Of a stretch of DNA of 15,427 nucleotides, positions 8,022 to 13,332 are shown in pieces. The position numbers and the translations under genes are program-made. The stretch comes from an uncultured Bacteroidota bacterium (lineage in GTDB: Bacteria; Bacteroidota; Rhodothermia; Rhodothermales; UBA10348): assembly GCA_937893205.1 (NCBI GenBank), contig CALBJU010000125.1:1-15427 (forward strand), in the 5' to 3' direction. Under the pieces are notes generated by a model. That model ran no database searches and was not told the DNA's origin. It was given only the letters and a program-made list of their open reading frames with translations. Position 1 is the stretch's first letter. The number at the start of each line of letters is the position of its first letter.

Positions 8022-8207
8022 ATGCATGATATTTGGAATAACATCACCGCCCTCGACTTCACTGCCGAAGCTGTTGCCGCGTACCTGGAGGAGCAACAAC
8101 TGGACCTCGTCGGGCCTATGGCCCACTCGACGGGCGCTATCGTTGCCCTCAAGACGTCGCCGATGCATCCAGACCTTGTCGATGGCATTGCTTCCTCGAT
8201 GACGTGA
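8022..8207 (+). pseudogene. Core fragment of an alpha/beta hydrolase
   Basis: A 61-codon frame reads TAEAVAAYLEEQQLDLVG, then PMAHSTGAIVAL, then MHPDLVDGIAS. This is the stretch around the nucleophile elbow of an alpha/beta hydrolase: helix, beta-5 strand, the Ser of HSTG, the following helix, and the HP-x-LV-x-x-(I/L)A-S strand. The usual G-H-S-x-G appears as A-H-S-T-G. Everything before (oxyanion strand, HG motif) and after (acid and His of the triad, ~120 residues) is missing. The frame ends in TGA 11 bases before the decarboxylase start. C-ending codons match the following two genes rather than the flanking debris, so it probably arrived with them as the broken edge of an acquired segment. 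Confidence 0.6.
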
Positions 8208-8218
8208 ATGTGCCATCA

Positions 8219-8779
8219 ATGAGCCCGCCAGCCGACACCGGACCACGGGCGAATGTTTTGCATGCCGCCCTCGTCGATCTAGGCGTCTCGTACATCGTCG
8301 GAATCCCGGATAATGCCTCGGCGGTGCTCTTCGACCTGATCCTCCGCGACCCGAGCATGAGCCTGGTTCCGGCGACCCGCGAGGGAGAGGCCTTTGCGAT
8401 CGCGTCGGGACTCTGGCTTGGTGGCCGGCACCCGGCCGTCATAATCCAAAACACTGGTCTGCTCGAAAGCGGCGACAGCCTACGAGGCACTGCTGTGCGT
8501 ATGGGTGTTCCGCTGTTATGCCTCATCGGCTACCGCGGCTACGCCAAGATGAAAGAGGCGCACCTCGACCCCCACGCCGGCCCGCCGACCCGCACTACAC
8601 TGACCCAGAGTGATGTGGACTCGGTGGCATTACTCACTGAGCCGACGCTACGGGCCTGGGGTATCCCCTACCATTTGTACAGTACCGATGACGATGCCCC
8701 TCTTGTAGCCGAGGCCTGGGCACAGGCCCACCGAGAAGCCCGCCCGGTAGCTCTGCTCCTCACCCACGCATCTTCCTGA
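8219..8779 (+). CDS. TPP-dependent decarboxylase, alpha chain (sulfopyruvate/phosphonopyruvate decarboxylase-like)
   Basis: A 186-residue protein corresponding to the N-terminal (pyrimidine-binding) domain of thiamine-diphosphate enzymes, like the ComD subunit of sulfopyruvate decarboxylase. Visible marks are GIPDNASAVLFD (28-39, equivalent to the family GVPDS start), the catalytic Glu55 in TREGEAFAIASGLWLGG, and IQNTGLLESGDSLRG (76-90), which parallels the QNSGLGN motif of this family. MGVPLLCLIGYRG follows at 95-107. The start is the ATG at 8219-8221; a GTG five codons earlier is possible. It lies six bases upstream of the matching beta chain, so the active site should form between the two products. 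Codon use is GC-rich at third positions compared with the genes on either side, consistent with transfer. The substrate is not set by sequence: no PEP mutase, sulfolactate dehydrogenase or Xsc gene is in the window. Confidence 0.82.
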   Translation: MSPPADTGPRANVLHAALVDLGVSYIVGIPDNASAVLFDLILRDPSMSLVPATREGEAFAIASGLWLGGRHPAVIIQNTGLLESGDSLRGTAVRMGVPLLCLIGYRGYAKMKEAHLDPHAGPPTRTTLTQSDVDSVALLTEPTLRAWGIPYHLYSTDDDAPLVAEAWAQAHREARPVALLLTHASS

Positions 8780-8785
8780 CGACCC

Positions 8786-9388
8786 ATGCTCAGCAAAGCC
8801 CAACTCCTAGAGCCGCTGGCGCGCCTCCGTACCAACGAGGTCGTTGTCACCACGATGAGCGTCGTTCGGCCCTGGGCCCAGTATTCCGACCACGACCTCG
8901 ACTTCGCCTCGGCAGACAGTGCGATGGGTCACACCGCCGACCTGGCCCTGGGCATCGCCCTGGCCCAGCCGAGCCGCACCGTCATCTGCCTCAACGGCGA
9001 CGGCAGCATGCTGATGTCTCTTGGCACCCTGGCGACCATCGTTGCCTCAGGCGCTTCCAACCTTGTCCTTTTCGTGATCGACAATGGTACCTACGAGATC
9101 ACGGGCAACCAGCCCGTACCGGGTGCCGGGCACCTCGACTTCGTTGCGATGGCCCAGGCCGCCGGGTTCCAACGTACCTATGGGTTCGACGACCCCAATG
9201 CCTACGAAGCCGCTCTCCCCGGCCTCCTCCAGGGCGGGGGGCCGGTCTTCGCCTGTATCCGGGTAGAGCTGGGGACGGAAGGCCCCATCAGCCGGAGCAA
9301 TGCCGAAGAGGCTCGCTATCTGAAAATCTCGCTGGCCGACTGGTCGCAGCAATTTCGCACGGCCTTGTTGAACGACACACCGAGTTAG
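8786..9388 (+). CDS. TPP-dependent decarboxylase, beta chain (TPP-binding domain)
   Basis: A 200-residue protein corresponding to the C-terminal diphosphate-binding domain of TPP enzymes, like ComE. The TPP/Mg motif is complete: GDGS at 71-74, then about 26 residues, then DN at 99-100 (LFVIDNGTYEITG). Upstream, SADSAMGHTADLALGIALA (42-60) is the usual strand-helix preceding it, where Gly48 and Gly56 match conserved positions. A later stretch, HLDFVAMAQAAGFQ, is typical of acetolactate-synthase-like enzymes. It pairs with the alpha chain directly upstream (six-base gap), implying an (alpha-beta)n enzyme that decarboxylates a 2-oxo acid. Related bacterial enzymes act on sulfopyruvate or phosphonopyruvate; I cannot tell which applies. 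It shares the GC-rich codon style of the alpha gene. The 58-residue membrane protein gene follows after 32 bases. Confidence 0.85.
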   Translation: MLSKAQLLEPLARLRTNEVVVTTMSVVRPWAQYSDHDLDFASADSAMGHTADLALGIALAQPSRTVICLNGDGSMLMSLGTLATIVASGASNLVLFVIDNGTYEITGNQPVPGAGHLDFVAMAQAAGFQRTYGFDDPNAYEAALPGLLQGGGPVFACIRVELGTEGPISRSNAEEARYLKISLADWSQQFRTALLNDTPS

Positions 9389-9406
9389 GGGTACCCGCTG
9401 CTCTGG

Positions 9407-9412
9407 AAGGAG
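9407..9412 (+). promoter_or_regulatory. Strong Shine-Dalgarno motif for the 58-residue membrane protein
   Basis: AAGGAG followed by eight bases and an ATG at 9421. This is the clearest ribosome binding site in the window, where many genes lack one. It is the main reason for accepting the small frame behind it as a real gene. Confidence 0.75.
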
Positions 9413-9420
9413 CCGGATTG

Positions 9421-9597
9421 ATGGAAAAAACAGGATGGATAACTGGCGGCCTGGTCGGTATGGCCCTACTGATGACCACCCGCGATCTCATTCCAATCAC
9501 GTTTCGGGTTGAACTCTTCTATATCGGTCTCGCATCCTCGGGGCTGGTCCTACTGAGTTGGATACTCGCGATTATCAGAAGTCTCAAAAAATCGTGA
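9421..9597 (+). CDS. Small two-helix membrane protein (58 residues)
   Basis: I do not recognise the family. The product starts MEKTGWITGGLVGMALLMTT, followed by a short charged and polar link (RDLIPITFRVE, about 21-31). A second hydrophobic helix, LFYIGLASSGLVLLSWILAII, runs from about 32 to 52, and the protein ends in a basic tail RSLKKS. That gives two membrane helices with a positive C-terminus, so both ends are likely cytoplasmic. Support for a real gene: an AAGGAG motif at ideal spacing, an ATG start, consistent amphipathic design, and position 32 bases behind the decarboxylase beta chain on the same strand. It could be a transporter accessory or regulatory microprotein; nothing in the sequence gives a function. 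Confidence 0.7.
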   Translation: MEKTGWITGGLVGMALLMTTRDLIPITFRVELFYIGLASSGLVLLSWILAIIRSLKKS

Positions 9598-9726
9598 GTG
9601 CGACCGCGACTCTCGTCCTAAACAGGGATCAGGTTGCGCCTGTCACAATTACAGGATAGTGCTCCGGGATACTTCTTCAACCCAAATAATGACACAATAA
9701 GGAGCTGTGAGGAACTATTTCGTAAT

Positions 9727-9764
9727 TTATACATATCGTATAGTTAATTATACATAGTGTGTAA
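9727..9764 (+). promoter_or_regulatory. Two tandem 17-bp palindromes, candidate TetR operator
   Basis: Site 1 (9727-9743) is TTATAC-ATATC-GTATAG and site 2 (9748-9764) is TTATAC-ATAGT-GTGTAA. Both fit TTATAC-N5-GTATAA, have identical half-site spacing, and have centres 21 bases apart, about two helical turns, so two dimers would bind the same face. The second site ends five bases before the TetR-family ATG at 9770, and a -10-like TATAGT (9739-9744) lies between the half-sites. Inference: autoregulatory operator. The block is very AT-rich against its surroundings. Confidence 0.6.
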
Positions 9765-9769
9765 ATTAT

Positions 9770-10396
9770 ATGTCGCATCGAGAAGCCTCAGAAAGACAAG
9801 CTCGGCTGGATTTTCTGATCGAGAGCGCCAGCAGGACCTTCGCGGTTCATGGTGTCGACGACTCTTCGCTTGAACTGATTGCACGTGAGGCTGAGTACAC
9901 GAGGCGGACTCTGTACTCCTATTTCACGGGCCGTGATGAAATAGTTTTGTCTGTACTTCTTCGCGATCTGAAAACCCGGATAGCGGTCCACGAAGAAGCG
10001 GTACGAACTGTTCGCGGTGGATTAAACAAGCTCATCAAATGGGCGGATTCGTATCTGCAATACGCCCTGGAAAATCCGGACTCGTTCAGGCTTCAATCTT
10101 ACGTCAACTATAACGGCATCAACCGCGACCGAATAGATGCTGATCTCGTGGAGAACTTTTATAGGTTTAACGAGCAGTTACGCGGACAGCTGCGGTCCAT
10201 ATTCGAAGATGGAATCCGAGAGCGTTGCTTTCTTCCCGGACTGAATATCGATATCTGTGTGAGTCAATTCGTCCACTCCATGCGGGCGATTCTCAGTGTT
10301 ACCATCTCGGAGGGTGGCTCGACTGCATGTGTTGATCCCCAGTTCTATTTCTTCAGTTTCCTGAGTGTATTTATCCGAGGAATTCAGAGAATCTGA
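9770..10396 (+). CDS. TetR/AcrR family transcriptional regulator
   Basis: A 208-residue DNA-binding repressor-type protein. The N-terminal helix-turn-helix is at about 13-60: LDFLIESASRTFAVHGVDDSSLELIAREAE, then YTRRTLYSYFTGRDEIVLSVL. The recognition-helix pattern TRRTLYSYFxGRDE is canonical for TetR. The C-terminal ~145 residues are helical and ligand-specific; I cannot assign an inducer. The ATG sits directly behind two tandem palindromes (9727-9764) with no Shine-Dalgarno motif, so the transcript may be nearly leaderless. Codon use is less GC-rich than the decarboxylase genes upstream, so it may not have come with them. Plausible targets are itself and the neighbouring small membrane protein/decarboxylase unit, although that unit lies upstream on the same strand and would need its own site. 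It ends 18 bases before the tail of a beta-propeller remnant on the other strand. Confidence 0.93.
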   Translation: MSHREASERQARLDFLIESASRTFAVHGVDDSSLELIAREAEYTRRTLYSYFTGRDEIVLSVLLRDLKTRIAVHEEAVRTVRGGLNKLIKWADSYLQYALENPDSFRLQSYVNYNGINRDRIDADLVENFYRFNEQLRGQLRSIFEDGIRERCFLPGLNIDICVSQFVHSMRAILSVTISEGGSTACVDPQFYFFSFLSVFIRGIQRI

Positions 10397-10414
10397 TCCG
10401 AAAGTTTCGAACTC

Positions 10415-10819
10415 TCAATCGCGAGAAGCGCTCAGTGGAGAGAAGCCGATGCCGTCAGGCCAGGCCCCGGTGTCGAATCGGCCAACCTCCTCGAGCGTAG
10501 CGAGATCCAGCGCCAGCACCTGATTAAGCCCTTGAAGGGAGATGTAGGCGTACTGACTGTTTGGTGTGATGACCAGCCCCTCGGGTGAGGCAGAACCACT
10601 GAACTCGGCCGCGCTGATGGCTCCATCGCTCGCGATCTTGATCGTGTCGAATAACTCAAGAGATCTGGCGTCCACGACTCGTATCTCGCTCCTCATGGGG
10701 TCGCCGAGTAGCGCCAGCGCCCCATCTGGTGTTACCGCCATGCGATAGGGGAATCCGAAATCGGAATAGGTCGCCTCTATTTCGCCCGTGGATACGTTTA
10801 CAACAGAGACCGTCTTGCT
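10415..10819 (-). pseudogene. 3' remnant of a YVTN/YncE-like beta-propeller protein
   Basis: 134 codons from just after an in-frame TAG (10820-10822) to the stop at 10415 read as three consecutive propeller blades: SVVNVSTGEIEATY, then YRMAVTPDGALALLGDP, then RVVDARSLELFDTIKI, then EGLVITPNSQYAYISLQG, then LALDLATLEEVGRFDTG. The alternation of 'VxxxDxxTxxxxxxI' and 'PxGxxxxxTPDGxxxYV' strands is typical of surface or periplasmic YncE-like proteins. The final GAWPDGIGFSP suggests the propeller end is close to native. There is no start and no signal peptide, since at least three more blades would be needed. It is 5'-truncated next to the truncated kinase-like N-terminus at 10864-11115. An ATG at 10741 could start a 108-residue product, but it would be an incomplete propeller. 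Confidence 0.75.
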
Positions 10820-10828
10820 CTACTCGGC

Positions 10829-10840
10829 TGAAACGTTTCA
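10829..10840 (+). promoter_or_regulatory. Perfect 12-bp palindrome TGAAACGTTTCA, LacI/Cra-like operator
   Basis: TGAAACGTTTCA is a perfect palindrome with the central CG typical of LacI-family operators and matches the Cra (FruR) consensus of enterobacteria, including the preceding GC. It lies nine bases upstream of the start of the beta-propeller remnant reading, between two dead gene fragments, so any target promoter is gone or unclear. A 12-bp perfect palindrome is expected a few times by chance in 15 kb, so the match to a known consensus is the only real support. Confidence 0.35.
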
Positions 10841-10863
10841 ATTGTGCGGCAAAATCTGCATCG

Positions 10864-11115
10864 TTAAGCGATGAAACAGGCCGGATATCGAAGGTGCGTC
10901 GCGGCGATAGTCACGTCAGCGGCCGCCGCAGCTTCTCGATCGAGCCTCGCAGCCAACGAATCGGCCATTTCACGACCGATAAGGCGAGCCTGGTCCTCAC
11001 TTCGCCTGTCAATAAGCTCCTGCTGTTGCTCAACCAAAACGACACCTACGATCGCCAGTGCAATTCCGGGTAAGAGGACTGTAGCAAGAAGAAGCAGGAG
11101 AGAGCGTGATGACAC
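10864..11115 (-). pseudogene. N-terminal membrane fragment of a probable sensor kinase
   Basis: A GTG at 11113-11115 opens an 83-codon frame. It starts with a strong membrane helix (SLLLLLATVLLPGIALAIVGVVLV, about 5-28) and continues as a charged helix EQQQELIDRRSEDQARLIGREMADSLAARL, then Ala-rich sequence. This layout (short N-terminus, one TM helix, then a long extracytoplasmic coiled helix with alternating Arg/Glu/Gln) resembles the start of sensor histidine kinases. At about residue 76 it turns into RYPACFIA and stops, with no sensor, HisKA or ATPase domain after it. The following DNA belongs to the beta-propeller remnant. I infer a deletion that joined the 5' end of one minus-strand gene to the 3' end of another. 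Other single-TM signalling proteins cannot be excluded. Confidence 0.45.
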
Positions 11116-11210
11116 GATAAATCAGATCAAGATTCCCCAAAACGTACGAATCTTAGCCCAATCACTTGTCATTGAATTGTCTATTCGGACTGCGTGACGA
11201 AATCCGCGAC

Positions 11211-11480
11211 TCACGTGCCGGCCGGATACTCCTCTTCAACCATAGACTTCAGGCGGGGGAGATGTTCTTCTTTGTAGGCTAGAGCTAGAAGTGGTTCCAG
11301 TTCTTCGTACACCAGATCCCAGTCCATGGTCTCGCCGCTTCGTTGGATGATCCGCTGAATATCTGCCCAGTCCCGCAATCGTCCCGCAACGGTCTTTAGC
11401 ACCGCCAGATCCAGGGCCAAACAGATGTGCAACGGCACATCAACCCCATAATCCACGCCTACCGCTCGATCCTGAGCTGG
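11211..11480 (-). pseudogene. C-terminal fragment of a nucleotidyltransferase-like protein
   Basis: The frame opens after a TGA at 11481-11483 and gives up to 89 residues; a GTG at 11454-11456 gives 81. The readable core, LALDLAVLKTVAGRLRDWADIQRI, then MDWDLVYEELEPLLAL, resembles the C-terminal part of bacterial nucleotidyltransferase-like proteins of the AbiEii/DUF6036 type ('A.DL.V.K..AGR.RDW.DIE.I..R....LD...'). The N-terminal half with the GS-x(n)-D-x-D catalytic motif is missing. If the gene was once a toxin or antitoxin component, this remnant cannot act as one. Its 5' end overlaps the start of the DoxX-like gene on the other strand by 54 bases, which marks a junction. Family assignment is by pattern and only moderately certain. 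Confidence 0.5.
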
Positions 11481-11822
11481 TCACTCCAGATCATATTTGG
11501 GTTGCTGCTCGTAATCGCCAGTCTTCCCAAATTGATGGGCACACCGGGAGTCCTGGAAATGTTTGAACATTGGGGTTATCCAGCGCGATTCGCACACGTT
11601 GTCGGAGCGCTCGAATTCGCGGGTGGTGTAGGGTTGCTGATACCACGGATAGCGCGCTATGCTGCAACGGGTCTGTTGGTAGTGATGGTGGGTGCATTCT
11701 TCACACATGTCTTTGCCGCCGAATACATGCGCTTCATCAACGTGGCTGTCTTCTCTGCAGCTCTTCTGGGCGTGCGGCAACTCCGCGGATCGACAGTTGA
11801 AATCGAACAACAAGAGGAGTGA
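11427..11822 (+). CDS. DoxX family membrane protein
   Basis: A 131-residue four-helix inner-membrane protein of the DoxX type. The family layout is clear: LQIIFGLLLVIASLPKLMGTPGVLEMF (helix 1 and the conserved K-L-x-G/P region), HWGYPARFAHVVGALEFAGGVGLLIP (the G-x-x-E-x-x-G-G motif at about 59-70), YAATGLLVVMVGAFFTHV, and INVAVFSAALLGVRQL. DoxX proteins are linked to thiosulfate:quinone oxidoreductase in some organisms but are mostly uncharacterised; here there is no partner gene. The only in-frame start is GTG at 11427, which lies inside the opposite-strand nucleotidyltransferase fragment and has no Shine-Dalgarno motif. Residues 1-14 are therefore probably not native, and the gene may have lost its original start and promoter. 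Confidence 0.8.
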   Translation: MQRHINPIIHAYRSILSWSLQIIFGLLLVIASLPKLMGTPGVLEMFEHWGYPARFAHVVGALEFAGGVGLLIPRIARYAATGLLVVMVGAFFTHVFAAEYMRFINVAVFSAALLGVRQLRGSTVEIEQQEE

Positions 11823-11922
11823 TGCTCGCGGCCAGTTTGTAGGTCTGAGGTCTTCTTTCGTTATTGGGTTATGGGCACGCGTAGTTTTTAGCGATGGCAA
11901 TACGCACAGAACGGATAAGACG

Positions 11923-12117
11923 ATGGGACACAAAGAGTATCTGAGAGCTTCAGGAATATTATTTATTTTCGTTGCTCTAGTTCACGTAATCAGAATTTTC
12001 AATGGGTGGTCGTTTTCAATTGGAGACATGATGATTCCGATGTGGGCATCATGGCTTGGAGTGATCATCCCAGGTGGACTGGCCTTCTGGTCTTTCAATC
12101 TGAAGGGTGCGGAATAG
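11923..12117 (+). CDS. Small two-helix membrane protein (64 residues)
   Basis: Starts MGHKEYLRASGILFIFVALVH and has two hydrophobic segments, GILFIFVALVHVIRIF (about 11-26) and WASWLGVIIPGGLAFWSF (about 41-58), linked by NGWSFSIGDMMIPM. The 'H-x-x-R-x-x-x-GW-x-x-x-IG-x-x-x-(V/I)PMW-x-SW' pattern recalls a recurrent group of ~65-75 residue uncharacterised membrane proteins found in many bacterial phyla, so I consider it real. No function is known to me. The ATG at 11923 is preceded by a weak GATAAGA stretch. The 100 bases before it (11823-11922) hold no other gene. Its stop is 11 bases from the stop of the convergent transporter gene. Confidence 0.7.
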   Translation: MGHKEYLRASGILFIFVALVHVIRIFNGWSFSIGDMMIPMWASWLGVIIPGGLAFWSFNLKGAE

Positions 12118-12128
12118 AACTCTCGGTC

Positions 12129-13127
12129 CTACGATCCCGCAACAACGATTAGGATCAGTCCGACCGTAAAGCTGACAAACATCATCGCAAGAAGCCTGTT
12201 TGTACCGACGGGAGCTTCTGCGAACTCCTTCCATATGAACACGCCCCAAAAGGCAGCGACCATCGTCGCTCCCTGGCCCAGGCCATAAGAAATAGCAGGC
12301 CCGGCCACGCCAAACGCGATTATTGAAAACATCATCCCGACCGACCAGATCATGCCTCCGGTGATTCCCCAGGCATGGTCACTCCTTCTGCCCCTGAAAT
12401 ATTCCCATGGCGAGACGCGTTCTCCCTTGAAGGGTTTGAGCATAATGGCGGTATTGAAAACGAGATTACTGAGTAGTATTCCCAGCGCGAAGAACACCAT
12501 CGCCGTGTACGGACTGAGCTTTCCAGCCTCCATCTGAATGAAATCGGGCGACATCGATTGGGCTACGAAGCGATAGAAGAAGCCGCTCAGTATGCCGCAA
12601 AAAATCGCCAGGATGAGTCCCGTATTTCCGTTCGACCTATCGCCGGTCGGAATTCGTCTGTAGGCCACGGCATCCAGAACGATGGCTGCAGATACGAATG
12701 CAACACCCGTGAAAAGCAGCGTTGGATCTCCCTGAGGCTGGGCCACGTAATTGACAACGACGCCAATAACGAGCGCCAGACCGAATCCAACTGGGAAGGC
12801 GACCGCCATTCCGGCGAGCGCAATCGAGCCAACCAGCAGAATACTTGCCGCATTCAGAATGACACCGCCGATAACAGCCGACCAGAGGTTACCAGGGGAA
12901 GCCTGAGCCAGATCCTCCAGAAATCCGCGGCCTTCGCTGCCCGTACTCCCCATAGTGAAAGCAAAAAAGAGTGCTGCCAGGGCAATGCCGAAGACGTAAT
13001 CCCAATAGAACAGCTCCAAACGCCACGTTTTTCCTGCCAATTTCTGAGTGTTTGCCCAAGAACCCCAGCAGATCATCGTGATCACACAGAAGATGACAGC
13101 CAGCGTATAGCTCTCCAGTACGAACAT
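12129..13127 (-). CDS. DMT-superfamily transporter, ureide permease/GRP sugar transporter-like
   Basis: A 332-residue integral membrane protein with about ten hydrophobic helices. It begins MFVLESYTLAVIFCVITMICWGSWANTQKL. The 'ICWGSWANT.K' motif in the first helix and GMAVAFPVGFGLALVIGVVVNY in the middle are typical of the plant ureide permease/GRP sugar-uptake branch of the drug/metabolite superfamily. The C-terminal half begins with GLILAIFCGILSGFFYRFVA, repeats the fold and ends in GLILIVVAGS. The substrate is unknown; nucleobases, ureides or sugars are possible from the family. The start at 13125-13127 places a membrane helix at the N-terminus; an ATG 29 codons upstream would add a polar stretch that does not fit. 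It is convergent with the small membrane gene (11-base gap) and divergent from the serine hydrolase gene. Confidence 0.8.
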   Translation of the reverse strand: MFVLESYTLAVIFCVITMICWGSWANTQKLAGKTWRLELFYWDYVFGIALAALFFAFTMGSTGSEGRGFLEDLAQASPGNLWSAVIGGVILNAASILLVGSIALAGMAVAFPVGFGLALVIGVVVNYVAQPQGDPTLLFTGVAFVSAAIVLDAVAYRRIPTGDRSNGNTGLILAIFCGILSGFFYRFVAQSMSPDFIQMEAGKLSPYTAMVFFALGILLSNLVFNTAIMLKPFKGERVSPWEYFRGRRSDHAWGITGGMIWSVGMMFSIIAFGVAGPAISYGLGQGATMVAAFWGVFIWKEFAEAPVGTNRLLAMMFVSFTVGLILIVVAGS

Positions 13128-13332
13128 GTGACTTGGTTGGAATTGGGCGGTGCGAGGATGGCTCGAAGTTGCCTGCGAGACGGGCGAAAGTATCGCCCAT
13201 GGCCTGCGAAACAAAGTTCAGGAAGTATTGCGCTCCATAGTCGTCGCGGTTGCCCTGAAAAAAATCCACAGCCACGCTTTATACTTCGATTCCACCCCGA
13301 TTCCACTTTGACACGCTCAACGGAGATCTTCC

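Noticed and set aside
9639..9655. CCTGT-CACAATT-ACAGG inverted repeat after the small membrane gene
   Set aside because: A five-pair stem without a T run; expected by chance at this size.
9707..9757. Possible 16-codon leader peptide starting GTG upstream of TetR
   Set aside because: The AAGGAG-like motif ends only two bases before the GTG, the peptide has no special codon run, and the frame crosses both operator palindromes.
10729..11197. Plus-strand open frames opposite the propeller and sensor-kinase remnants
   Set aside because: The minus-strand readings show clear propeller strands and a membrane helix; the plus-strand products are rich in Arg/Ser shadows of Ala/Leu codons.
7170..11480. 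Mobile element or prophage as the cause of the debris
   Set aside because: I looked for transposase, integrase or recombinase motifs, terminal inverted repeats and tRNA-like attachment sites on both strands and found none, so a mobile element is not supported within the window.
11211..11480. Functional toxin-antitoxin or AbiE-type defence gene
   Set aside because: Only the C-terminal part is present; the catalytic nucleotidyltransferase motif and any partner gene are missing.
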